Shown: positions 1-5,852, counted from the stretch's first letter. The stretch: DNA of 6,383 nucleotides from Pseudomonadota bacterium (GCA_023427355.1 JAEZBK010000028.1:1-6383); one strand, 5' to 3'. The notes: generated by a model from the letters alone, not told the origin. Numbers and translations are program-made.

Positions 1-641
1 GCCTCATGGCGGGCACGCTCTTCCGACGTGAGCAGCGGGGCCAGGGGCACGGGCCGCTGGCGCGCGGGGCCCGCAATGTCCGCCACCGCGACTGCGGCAA
101 CTTCCACCGGCGCGAGCGACAAGCCGCGCTGGCGGCCGCCGATCAGTTCCAGATAGACCTGCGCCGTGAGTTGGCAGTCCAGCAGCGCGCCATGCTTGGT
201 GCGTGCTGACAGGTCGATGGCGAAGCGCTTGCACAATTCGTCCAGCGAATAGCGCACACCCGGCAGCTTGCGCTTGGCAATCTCGATCGTGTCAATCGCG
301 CGGTGCAGAGGAATGGCCGGCCGGCCGACGCGCGCCAATTCCGCGTTGATGAACTTGATATCGAACGCGGCATTGTGGATGACCAGCGGGGCGTCGCCGA
401 TGAAGGCCAGGAATTCATCCACCACCGCGGCGAAGAGCGGCTTGTCGGAGAGGAATTCGTTGGACAGGCCATGGACCCGCTGGGATTCCACCGGCACGTC
501 GCGCTCCGGGTTCAGGTAGAAGCGCAGTTCGTTGCCCGTGGGAACATGGTCCATCAGCTCGACCAGGCCGATTTCCACAATCCTGTGGCCATCCGACGGT
601 TCAAAGCCCGTGGTTTCCGTATCGAAGACGATCTCGCGCAT
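1..641 (-). CDS. dnaQ: DNA polymerase III epsilon subunit, 3'-5' proofreading exonuclease (partial, C-terminus beyond window)
   Basis: This is the DEDDh-family exonuclease that removes misincorporated nucleotides in the replicative polymerase core. The ATG at 641-639 opens a frame of 213 codons that runs off the left edge. Exo I is DTETTG (residues 7-12, with D7 and E9), Exo II is HNAAFD (89-94, with D94) and Exo III is HGALLD (150-155, with H150 and D155). All five catalytic residues are therefore present. After the nuclease domain, QRGLSLA (171-177) lies where E. coli epsilon has its QTSMAF sliding-clamp motif, so it probably binds the beta clamp. The following Ala/Val/Pro-rich segment resembles the flexible linker to the alpha subunit. 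Family members are about 230-245 residues, so only roughly 20-30 should be missing. The ATG shares one base with the coaE stop (TGATG), which fixes the start and implies coupled translation. Identity is very secure. Confidence 0.96.
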   Translation of the reverse strand, partial: MREIVFDTETTGFEPSDGHRIVEIGLVELMDHVPTGNELRFYLNPERDVPVESQRVHGLSNEFLSDKPLFAAVVDEFLAFIGDAPLVIHNAAFDIKFINAELARVGRPAIPLHRAIDTIEIAKRKLPGVRYSLDELCKRFAIDLSARTKHGALLDCQLTAQVYLELIGGRQRGLSLAPVEVAAVAVADIAGPARQRPVPLAPLLTSEERARHE

Positions 642-1231
642 CAGCCCAACTTGTTGCGAATATCCGCCAGGATCATTTTCACCTGTTCGCGGGCGTGATC
701 CAAGCCCTTGTCGGTCATCACAAGGTAATGCGCCTGTGCACGCTTTTGCATGTCACTCAGCTGGCGCGCGGACAGGGCATCGAATTTTTCCTGCGTCATG
801 CCGGGTCGCGCCAAAACACGCTCGCGCTGGACATGCGCCGGGGCCGTTGCAACCACCACAGCATCCACCGGCGTCCCGGTTTCCAGCAGGAGCGGGATGT
901 CGAATAGCAGAATGGGTGCCTCCCGGTTCTGTTCGACGAAATCCTCGCGCAAGGTGCGCACAGCGGGATGGATCAGGGCTTCCAGCCTCTCCAGCTTCTG
1001 CGGCGTCATCTGCGCCGCCAGCCCGGCACGGTCCACGCCTGACGCCGTCACAACGCCCGGGAAAAGCCCCTCGATGGCGTCATGCAAGGGGCCGCTGCGG
1101 GCATAGAGATCATGCACGGCCCGATCGGCGTCAAAAACCGGGATGCCTTCGTCGGCAAACAGCCGCGCTGTCGTACTCTTGCCCATGCCCATCGCACCCG
1201 TCAGGCCGATGATGAAGGTTTTTCTACCCAC
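641..1231 (-). CDS. coaE: Dephospho-CoA kinase
   Basis: The enzyme phosphorylates the 3'-hydroxyl of dephospho-CoA with ATP, the last step of cytoplasmic coenzyme A synthesis. The 196-residue product has normal family length. It has a P-loop GAMGMGKS (residues 12-19, K18 and S19), the CoaE signature FDADR (33-37), IHPAVR (87-92) and FDIPLLLE (110-117), followed by a lid-like stretch rich in Arg and Gln. The start is GTG at 1231-1229, eight bases inside the end of aroE, with an AGG five bases upstream. No other start codon lies close by in this frame, and the next Met is inside the P-loop. It is third from the end of the ppsR-maf-aroE-coaE-dnaQ run as written on the minus strand and its stop overlaps the dnaQ ATG. 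The aroE-coaE-dnaQ order is common in Alphaproteobacteria. I see nothing broken or missing. Confidence 0.96.
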   Translation of the reverse strand: MGRKTFIIGLTGAMGMGKSTTARLFADEGIPVFDADRAVHDLYARSGPLHDAIEGLFPGVVTASGVDRAGLAAQMTPQKLERLEALIHPAVRTLREDFVEQNREAPILLFDIPLLLETGTPVDAVVVATAPAHVQRERVLARPGMTQEKFDALSARQLSDMQKRAQAHYLVMTDKGLDHAREQVKMILADIRNKLG

Positions 1232-2066
1232 GCGACCTGATCTCGTTCTCGAGTGCGGCGCGCAGGGCCGGGGTCACCTCGGGCTGAACACCGAAGAACG
1301 CCTCGAAGGACGGCACGGCCTGGTGCATCAGCATGCCCAGGCCATCAATGGCCAGAAGCCCGCGCGCTTTTGCGTCCTGCAGCAGCTTTGTCTCCAGCGG
1401 ATGATAGACGATGTCGCACACCGCCGCGTCCGGCAGAAGCCGTGAAAGATCCAGGTCAAGCGGCGGGTTGGTGCCCATCCCGGCGCTGGTGCTGTTCACG
1501 ACAAGCGCCGCATCGAATGCGACATCGTCCCAGACAGAAAGGGGCCCAGGCATGAGCGTGGTTTCGGGCAGGTGGGGCGCCAGCGCCTGCGCCAGCGCCA
1601 CGGCGCGGCCCGCATCGCGATTGAGGATGTGAATTTCATCGGCGCCCAGCATATCCAGCGCCAGCACCGCGCCCCGCGCCGCGCCACCCGCACCCAAAAG
1701 AACCGCGCTTTTGCCTTCAAGCCCGCCGATATTCTCACGCAGCGATTCCATCAGCCCGATAAAATCGGTGTTGTGGCCTTCTATTGCATCGGGGGCCAGG
1801 ACCAGCAGGTTGGCCGCGCCCGCCAGTTCGGCGGCATCATCATTCTGGCCTGCCAGCGCAAACGCCGCCTCCTTGTGCGGGGCTGTCACATTCACGCCCG
1901 CATAGCCTTCACCTTGCAGGCGCGCAATGGTGGCCGCGAAATCTTCCGGCGCTGCCGGAATTTTCTCGTAAGAACCCGCAATGCCATACTGTTTCAGCCA
2001 GTGACCATGCAGCACAGGCGACAGCGAGTGGGTAACGGGCCAGCCGATTATGCCTGCGCGCTTCAT
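1224..2066 (-). CDS. aroE: Shikimate dehydrogenase (NADP+)
   Basis: It reduces 3-dehydroshikimate to shikimate with NADPH, the fourth step of the shikimate pathway to chorismate and aromatic amino acids. The product is 280 residues, usual for AroE. The substrate-binding half shows SLSP (14-17), NVTAPHK (59-65) with the catalytic Lys at 65, Asn86, and HNTD (98-101) with the catalytic-pair Asp at 101. The Rossmann half shows GAGGAARG (125-132) and NRDAGR (149-154), whose Arg150 and Arg154 fit recognition of the NADP 2'-phosphate. NSTSAGM and the terminal GLGMLMHQ segment are also typical. Two positions differ from the commonest consensus: Ala62 in NVTxPHK (often Val) and Leu87 after Asn86 (often Thr). 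Both look tolerable. The ATG overlaps the maf stop by four bases (ATGA), and the TAG stop lies inside coaE. Confidence 0.96.
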   Translation of the reverse strand: MKRAGIIGWPVTHSLSPVLHGHWLKQYGIAGSYEKIPAAPEDFAATIARLQGEGYAGVNVTAPHKEAAFALAGQNDDAAELAGAANLLVLAPDAIEGHNTDFIGLMESLRENIGGLEGKSAVLLGAGGAARGAVLALDMLGADEIHILNRDAGRAVALAQALAPHLPETTLMPGPLSVWDDVAFDAALVVNSTSAGMGTNPPLDLDLSRLLPDAAVCDIVYHPLETKLLQDAKARGLLAIDGLGMLMHQAVPSFEAFFGVQPEVTPALRAALENEIRSRG

Positions 2067-2698
2067 GTCTTCAGAACACCCTGCTCTCTCAGCGCCGCCA
2101 GAACCGGGAGCAGCGGCAGGCCGAGAATGGAAAAATAATCGCCTTCGATCCTATCAAAGAGTTGCGCACCGCGTCCCTCCAGATGGTAGCAGCCCACCGA
2201 TGACAGGATCGCGGGGCTTGTCGCGGCAAGATAATCCTCCAGGAATTCCAGGCTCAACTTGCGCATGGTAAGGCGGCCCTCCCCGATATGGCGCCACACC
2301 ACCTTGCCGTCGCGCGCCAGCACCGCTGCGGACGCAATCCGATGCGTGCGCCCGCAAAGCCTTGCCAGCAGTTCCTTCGCCGCCGCCACGTCCGGCGACT
2401 TGCCCAAGCACGCGCCCTCGAACTCCAGGACGGAATCGCCGCCCAGGACCAGCGTGCCGGGATGGCGCTCCGTCACCGACAATGCCTTGACGCCCGCCAG
2501 CGCCAGCGCGGTGGCGCCCGCATCCGCCGCGGGCTGCATCAAGGCGCTTTCGTCGATATTCGCCGGATCGGCTGTGAAATCCACGCCGGCCGCCTTCAAG
2601 AGCGCCATGCGCGTCTTGCTGGCGGAAGCCAGGACCAGCTTGCCGCGTGGCGCCTGGACATCAAATCTGCGCACGCCATCCTGCAAAGCCTGGGTCAT
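2063..2698 (-). CDS. maf: Maf-family nucleoside triphosphate pyrophosphatase
   Basis: Maf proteins hydrolyse non-canonical or modified NTPs to NMP plus pyrophosphate, which keeps them out of nucleic acids. The product has 211 residues with about 20 ahead of the Maf core. The core has LVLASASKTR (21-30), DES (49-51), GGDSVL (86-91) with the likely catalytic Asp88, GKSPD (99-103), GRTH (116-119) and GCYHLEGRG...EGDYFSILGLP (169-195). The last block is the form I associate with the alphaproteobacterial clade usually placed near YceF (7-methyl-GTP preference) rather than YhdE (dTTP/UTP). The substrate is inferred, not seen. The usual DTVV is DSVL here. The ATG at 2698-2696 overlaps the ppsR stop by four bases, and no alternative start lies before the core, so the start is well supported. 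Family assignment is secure and specificity is open. Confidence 0.95.
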   Translation of the reverse strand: MTQALQDGVRRFDVQAPRGKLVLASASKTRMALLKAAGVDFTADPANIDESALMQPAADAGATALALAGVKALSVTERHPGTLVLGGDSVLEFEGACLGKSPDVAAAKELLARLCGRTHRIASAAVLARDGKVVWRHIGEGRLTMRKLSLEFLEDYLAATSPAILSSVGCYHLEGRGAQLFDRIEGDYFSILGLPLLPVLAALREQGVLKT

Positions 2699-3513
2699 GC
2701 GACGGTCTCGCGCCGCTCGGCCAGCAAATTCATCACCGCAGCTGCCGTCTCCTCGATCGAGCGGCGGGTGACATCAATGGTAGGCCAGCCTTGCGCTTCA
2801 TAGAGCTGGCGCGTGGCGGCAACCTCCCCACGCACCCGCTCCAGATCCACATAATCGGTGTCGCGTGTCTCTCCCATGGTGGAAAGCCGGTTGCGGCGCA
2901 CCTGCACCAGCCGGTCCGGTGAAACCCACAACCCCACCACCAGTGCCCTGGTCTGCAGCAGGGCAGGCGGCGGCGGCAATCCCGGCACAAGCGGCACATT
3001 GGCCGCACGGATGCCACGTATGGCCAGATAGACGCAGGTCGGGGTCTTGGAGGTGCGGCTGGCTCCGGCCAGAACAACTTCGGCTTTCCCCAATCCGTCC
3101 AAAGCCTGGCCATCATCATGGGCAATGGCGAAGTTCAGCGTCTCGATGCGTTCCAGATAGCGTTGGTCCACCTGGTGCTGGCGGCCCACCTTGTGGGTTT
3201 CGGCCTGCCCGAAGAACCGGCCCATGACCGCCACGGGCGCGCCCAGCACATCCACACATTCGATCCCCATGGCCATGCAGCGCGTGATCAGCTTCTGGTT
3301 CAGCACCTGGTTTGCCAAGGTGAAGAAAACCAGCCCCGGCGCGGTGGCGACATGATCCAGCGCCCGGGTAAGCTGATGCTCGCTGCGCACCAGCGCATAG
3401 GCATGGACCTGCACATCCACATTCTCGAACTGGGCCAGCGCGGCGTTGGCCATGGCGTTGAGCGTGTCGCCAGTGGAGTCGGAAATCAGGTGGAGATGGA
3501 ATTTTTGGTCCAC
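2695..3513 (-). CDS. ppsR: PPDK/PEP synthase regulatory protein (DUF299 kinase/pyrophosphorylase)
   Basis: Proteins of this family switch pyruvate-phosphate dikinase or PEP synthase off by ADP-dependent phosphorylation of an active-site Thr, and back on by phosphate-dependent dephosphorylation releasing pyrophosphate. This sets flux between pyruvate and PEP. In Alphaproteobacteria the target is often PPDK; which one applies here cannot be seen. The 272-residue product begins VDQKFHLHLISDSTGDT (first codon read as Met), with the family SDSTGDT at 11-17. It has GRFFGQAETHKVGRQH (98-113), a DDG at 133-135, the P-loop GASRTSKTPT (150-159), DRLVQVRRNRL (200-210) and DVTRRSIEET (247-256). I chose GTG at 3513 because GGA sits six bases upstream and the family begins here. 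A longer frame from GTG at 3597 would add 28 residues unlike the family. It is first gene of the five-gene minus-strand operon, divergent from hemE. Confidence 0.94.
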   Translation of the reverse strand: MDQKFHLHLISDSTGDTLNAMANAALAQFENVDVQVHAYALVRSEHQLTRALDHVATAPGLVFFTLANQVLNQKLITRCMAMGIECVDVLGAPVAVMGRFFGQAETHKVGRQHQVDQRYLERIETLNFAIAHDDGQALDGLGKAEVVLAGASRTSKTPTCVYLAIRGIRAANVPLVPGLPPPPALLQTRALVVGLWVSPDRLVQVRRNRLSTMGETRDTDYVDLERVRGEVAATRQLYEAQGWPTIDVTRRSIEETAAAVMNLLAERRETVA

Positions 3514-3557
3514 AGACGATCCACTTTCGCGGGCACAATCACTCCCCAGCGGCCATA

Positions 3558-3588
3558 GCCCGCCGGGGAAAACCCCGCAAGGGCGGGC
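3558..3588. repeat. Strong GC-rich stem-loop upstream of ppsR
   Basis: GCCCGCC (3558-3564) pairs with GGCGGGC (3582-3588), and inside it GGGG (3565-3568) pairs with CCCC (3573-3576) around an AAAA loop, leaving a five-base bulge (3577-3581). It lies 45-75 bases upstream of the ppsR GTG, so it could fold in the ppsR leader RNA or as a cruciform in DNA. There is no U-run on either side, so it does not look like an intrinsic terminator. The pairing is plain in the sequence; the role is unknown. Confidence 0.6.
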
Positions 3589-3665
3589 GGCAAGCACGCC
3601 TGTCTGTGGGAAGCGATGAACCGGCGGGGGCGAAATCCCCTATAAGGTGGATGGCGGCTTAACCC

Positions 3666-3687
3666 TGGCAGTACTGCCAAGCGCTTG
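3666..3687. repeat. Two abutting perfect palindromes (candidate operator)
   Basis: TGGCAGTACTGCCA (3666-3679) is a perfect 14-base palindrome. It overlaps by two bases the perfect 10-base palindrome CAAGCGCTTG (3678-3687). The second runs into the possible hemE -35 element at 3685. GCCAAG (3676-3681) also recurs inverted as CTTGGC (3693-3698). A homodimeric repressor or activator site is the simplest reading. I do not recognise either as the box of a known regulator: neither matches an Irr, RirA, Fnr or CtrA consensus. The symmetry is certain; the function is inferred. Confidence 0.5.
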
Positions 3688-3713
3688 AGTCCCTTGGCGG
3701 TTCGGCTTATGGG
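3685..3713 (+). promoter_or_regulatory. Possible hemE promoter with a GANTC site in the -35 element
   Basis: TTGAGT (3685-3690, four of six against TTGACA) is followed after 17 bases by TATGGG (3708-3713, three of six against TATAAT). The -35 hexamer overlaps GAGTC (3687-3691), a CcrM methylation site. That arrangement recalls cell-cycle promoters whose activity depends on GANTC methylation and GcrA. The predicted transcript would have a leader of about 75 bases ahead of hemE. The hexamers are weak, so confidence is low. Confidence 0.3.
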
Positions 3714-3773
3714 GTGCGGGAGCCCACGGTTTGTTCCACAACCCACAGGCCTAACAACACTTACATCATCCTT

Positions 3774-3789
3774 AGATTCTCTGGAGTCT
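3774..3789 (+). promoter_or_regulatory. hemE ribosome binding site inside a short hairpin
   Basis: GGAG at 3783-3786 lies seven bases before the TTG at 3794 and identifies that start. The same bases can pair in RNA: AGATTC (3774-3779) with GAGTCT (3784-3789) around a TCTG loop, six pairs with one G-U. This would partly hide the ribosome site. Both arms contain GANTC (3775-3779 and 3784-3788), so the inverted repeat may exist because of methylation sites rather than RNA folding. Confidence 0.45.
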
Positions 3790-3793
3790 TGTT

Positions 3794-4834
3794 TTGAAGA
3801 AGGATGTAAAACTGCTGCGCGCCCTTTCGGGTGAAGCCCAAACGATCCCGCCGGTCTGGCTGATGCGCCAGGCGGGACGCTACCTGCCGGAATACCGTGC
3901 GGTTCGTTCGCAGGCGGGCTCCTTCTGGGGGATGGCGCTGAATCCAGACTATGCGGCCGAGGTTACGCTCCAGCCCATTCGTCGGTTTGGCTTTGATGCA
4001 GCGATCATCTTCTCGGATATTCTCACTGTCCCGGAGGCCTTGGGCCAGAAGGTGACATTCACCGCCGGGGAAGGCCCCAGCATGGCTCCTGTGGCCAGCA
4101 CAGAGGGTTTTGATCTGAACCGGGACAACTGGTCCGGATATTTCGAGCCGGTCTACGAGGCTCTCAGGCGCACCCGTAGCGGTCTTGATGCCGAAGGTTT
4201 CGCCGACCGCGCCCTTCTGGGTTTTGCCGGCGCGCCCTGGACACTGGCGACCTATCTGGCGGCAGGGGCCGGCGGCGACGAGCAGAAGGCCGCCAAGCTC
4301 TGGGCCTACCGTGATCCGCAAGGCTTTGGACAACTTCTGGATATCCTGGGCGATTGTGTTGCCTTCCATTTGGTCCGCCAGCTCGATGCCGGCGCCGATG
4401 CGGTGCAGATTTTCGATAGCTGGGCCAGCGGGCTGCCCGACGCTCTGTTCGAGCAGGTGGTGATCCGGCCGACACGCGCCATCGTGAAAAAGGTGCGTGA
4501 GGCCCGTCCCGACGCCAATATCATCGGCTTTCCGCGCGCTGCGACCCTGCAGGGCTATGAGCAGTATGCGAAGGTTACGGGTGTGGATGCGCTGTCGCTG
4601 GACACGGCCATGCCAATGGGATGGGCCGCCAAGACCATTGGGCCATTGTGTGCTTGCCAAGGCAATCTGGATCCCATCGTGCTGATCGCGGGCGGCGCAG
4701 CACTGGATGCCGCGGTGGATCGCATCCTGGAAGCGATGGACGGCACCCCCTTCATCTTCAATCTTGGACACGGCATCCTGCCGGAAACGCCCATCGCCCA
4801 TGTCGAGCAACTGCTGAAACGCATCAGAAAATGA
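3794..4834 (+). CDS. hemE: Uroporphyrinogen III decarboxylase
   Basis: It removes four carboxyl groups from the acetate side chains of uroporphyrinogen III, giving coproporphyrinogen III, in the cytoplasm; it needs no cofactor. The 346-residue product matches family length. It shows PVWLMRQAGRYLPEY (20-34) with substrate-binding Arg25 and Arg29, QPIRRFGFDAAIIFSDIL (60-76 area) with the catalytic Asp75, GFAGAPWTLATY (142-153, Tyr153), FDSWASG (206-212, Ser208), QGNLDP and FNLGHGILPETP (322-333, His326). The start is a TTG at 3794: GGAG lies seven bases upstream, a TAG at 3773-3775 closes the frame behind it, and no ATG or GTG follows before the conserved N-terminus. The segment FWGMALNPDYAAE (44-56) departs from the commoner F..LC.NPELAAE wording without touching catalytic residues. 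It is first gene of hemE-hemH-hemJ, divergent from ppsR. Confidence 0.97.
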   Translation: MKKDVKLLRALSGEAQTIPPVWLMRQAGRYLPEYRAVRSQAGSFWGMALNPDYAAEVTLQPIRRFGFDAAIIFSDILTVPEALGQKVTFTAGEGPSMAPVASTEGFDLNRDNWSGYFEPVYEALRRTRSGLDAEGFADRALLGFAGAPWTLATYLAAGAGGDEQKAAKLWAYRDPQGFGQLLDILGDCVAFHLVRQLDAGADAVQIFDSWASGLPDALFEQVVIRPTRAIVKKVREARPDANIIGFPRAATLQGYEQYAKVTGVDALSLDTAMPMGWAAKTIGPLCACQGNLDPIVLIAGGAALDAAVDRILEAMDGTPFIFNLGHGILPETPIAHVEQLLKRIRK

Positions 4835-4847
4835 GACCTGGTCGCAC

Positions 4848-5852
4848 ATGAAACTCGCGGTCGTCCTTTTCAATCTGGGCGGACCCGACGGACCGGATGC
4901 GGTGCAGCCTTTCCTGCACAATCTGTTCTGTGATCCGGCGATCATCTCCCTGCCCTGGATCGTGCGTGCGCCGCTTGGCCGCTTCATTGCGAAACGCCGG
5001 GCGCCTATCGCGCGAGAGATTTATGCCCGTATCGGCGGCGGCTCGCCCATCGTGCCGGAAACCCGCAAGCAGGCGCAGGCTCTGGAACAGGCGCTGTCGC
5101 ATGACGGCATCGAAGCGAAATGCTTCATCGCCATGCGATACTGGCATCCCTTCAGTGACGAAGCGGCAACCCAAGTAAAGGCTTTTGCGCCTGACAGGAT
5201 CGTGCTTCTGCCGCTTTATCCGCAATTCTCGACCACCACGACCCGGTCTTCGGTAAAGGATTGGGGTCGCGCGGCGCGCAAGGCCGGCTTGGATCAGCCG
5301 CATTCCGATGTCTGCTGCTATCCGGACGAAGCCGGTTTCGTCCAGGCCATGGCGGCACGGATACGCACGGCCATGGCAGGCGCCCGTGACGATATCGGCT
5401 GGCGGCTGTTGATGTCGGCCCATGGCTTGCCCAGGCGCACCATCGAAAAAGGTGATCCCTACCAGCGTCAGGTCGAGCAGACCGCCGCCGCCATCGTGCG
5501 CGAATTGGCGATGCCACAACTGGAATCGGTGGTCTGCTATCAAAGCAAGGTCGGGCGGCTGGAATGGATCGGGCCTTCCACGGACGACGAAATTCGCCGT
5601 GCGGGCACGGAGGGCAAGGGCGTCATCATCGCCCCCATCGCTTTTGTCAGCGAACATTCCGAAACGCTGGTGGAACTGGACATTGAATACCGGCATCTGG
5701 CGGAAGAAAGCGGCGTGCCGGATTATCGCCGGGCCGCCACGGTGGGCGATGATCCGGCTTTCATTGCGGGTCTGGCCGGGCTTGTGCGCCAGGCGCTGGC
5801 GAGCGAGAATGCGCTTTGCTGTGCACCCGGCGATTGCAAGCCGCAGGTTTGA
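4848..5852 (+). CDS. hemH: Ferrochelatase, probably [2Fe-2S] type
   Basis: It inserts Fe2+ into protoporphyrin IX to make protoheme, at or near the inner membrane. The 334-residue product opens with VVLFNLGGPD (5-14) and contains IGGGSPI (62-68), MRYWHP (96-101), LLPLYPQFS (120-128), SAHGLP (190-195) with the catalytic His192, YQSKVG (231-236) and FVSEHSETLVELD (266-278) with Glu272. Cysteines are notable: C156-C157 internally, and C324, C325 and C330 in the last 11 residues. Caulobacter ferrochelatase is reported to hold a four-Cys [2Fe-2S] cluster, and this pattern suggests the same. Cluster presence is inferred. ATG at 4848 follows the hemE stop after 13 bases with only a weak Shine-Dalgarno, so translation may depend on hemE. 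The stop is two bases before the hemJ ATG. Confidence 0.96.
   Translation: MKLAVVLFNLGGPDGPDAVQPFLHNLFCDPAIISLPWIVRAPLGRFIAKRRAPIAREIYARIGGGSPIVPETRKQAQALEQALSHDGIEAKCFIAMRYWHPFSDEAATQVKAFAPDRIVLLPLYPQFSTTTTRSSVKDWGRAARKAGLDQPHSDVCCYPDEAGFVQAMAARIRTAMAGARDDIGWRLLMSAHGLPRRTIEKGDPYQRQVEQTAAAIVRELAMPQLESVVCYQSKVGRLEWIGPSTDDEIRRAGTEGKGVIIAPIAFVSEHSETLVELDIEYRHLAEESGVPDYRRAATVGDDPAFIAGLAGLVRQALASENALCCAPGDCKPQV

Larger units (their letters stand above)
3506..3793. other. Candidate chromosomal replication origin and divergent promoter region between ppsR and hemE
   Basis: No gene fits in this gap. The hemE/ppsR junction is the position of the chromosomal origin in Caulobacter and, as I recall, near it in other Alphaproteobacteria. 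DnaA-box-like 9-mers are present: TGGTCCACA (3506-3514, overlapping the ppsR start), CGATCCACT (3517-3525, 11 bases on in the same orientation) and TGTTCCACA (3732-3740). The first and third match 8 of 9 bases of TGATCCACA, the moderate 'G-box' I recall from Caulobacter, and 7 of 9 of TTATCCACA. Weaker matches lie at 3739-3747 (plus) and at 3605-3613 and 3646-3654 (minus). A TCCCCA, like the reported Caulobacter weak box, is at 3543-3548. G+C falls from about 75% (3541-3600) to about 36% (3751-3800), so the tract beside hemE could unwind. There is no perfect DnaA box and no full TTAA-N7-TTAA CtrA site. The function is inferred. Confidence 0.42.

Noticed and set aside
1224..1231. Frameshift or error at the aroE-coaE junction because of the 8-base overlap
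   Set aside because: Both proteins have full-length, family-typical ends, and the overlap matches the other overlapping junctions of this operon.
3545..3580. ppsR promoter on the minus strand (TTGCGG, 17 bases, TATGGC)
   Set aside because: Both hexamers match only three of six positions and the spacer is the GC hairpin, so the pattern is no better than chance in this composition.
3514..3597. Longer ppsR from an upstream GTG at 3597
   Set aside because: The 28 extra residues do not resemble the family N-terminus and would be read through the GC hairpin, while the GTG at 3513 has a spaced GGA and starts at the conserved region.
3655..3675. CtrA binding site at the TTAA of 3659-3662
   Set aside because: There is only one half-site; no second TTAA lies seven bases away on either side. 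A degenerate site cannot be excluded, but I do not call it.
3761..4987. Long open frame (408 codons) on the minus strand opposite hemE
   Set aside because: It is the antisense shadow of a clearly conserved hemE and the hemH start in high-GC codons; its translation shows no recognisable domain.
4824..5696. Open frame of 290 codons on the minus strand opposite hemH
   Set aside because: hemH on the plus strand has complete catalytic motifs; the antisense frame has none and would lie across the hemE-hemH junction.
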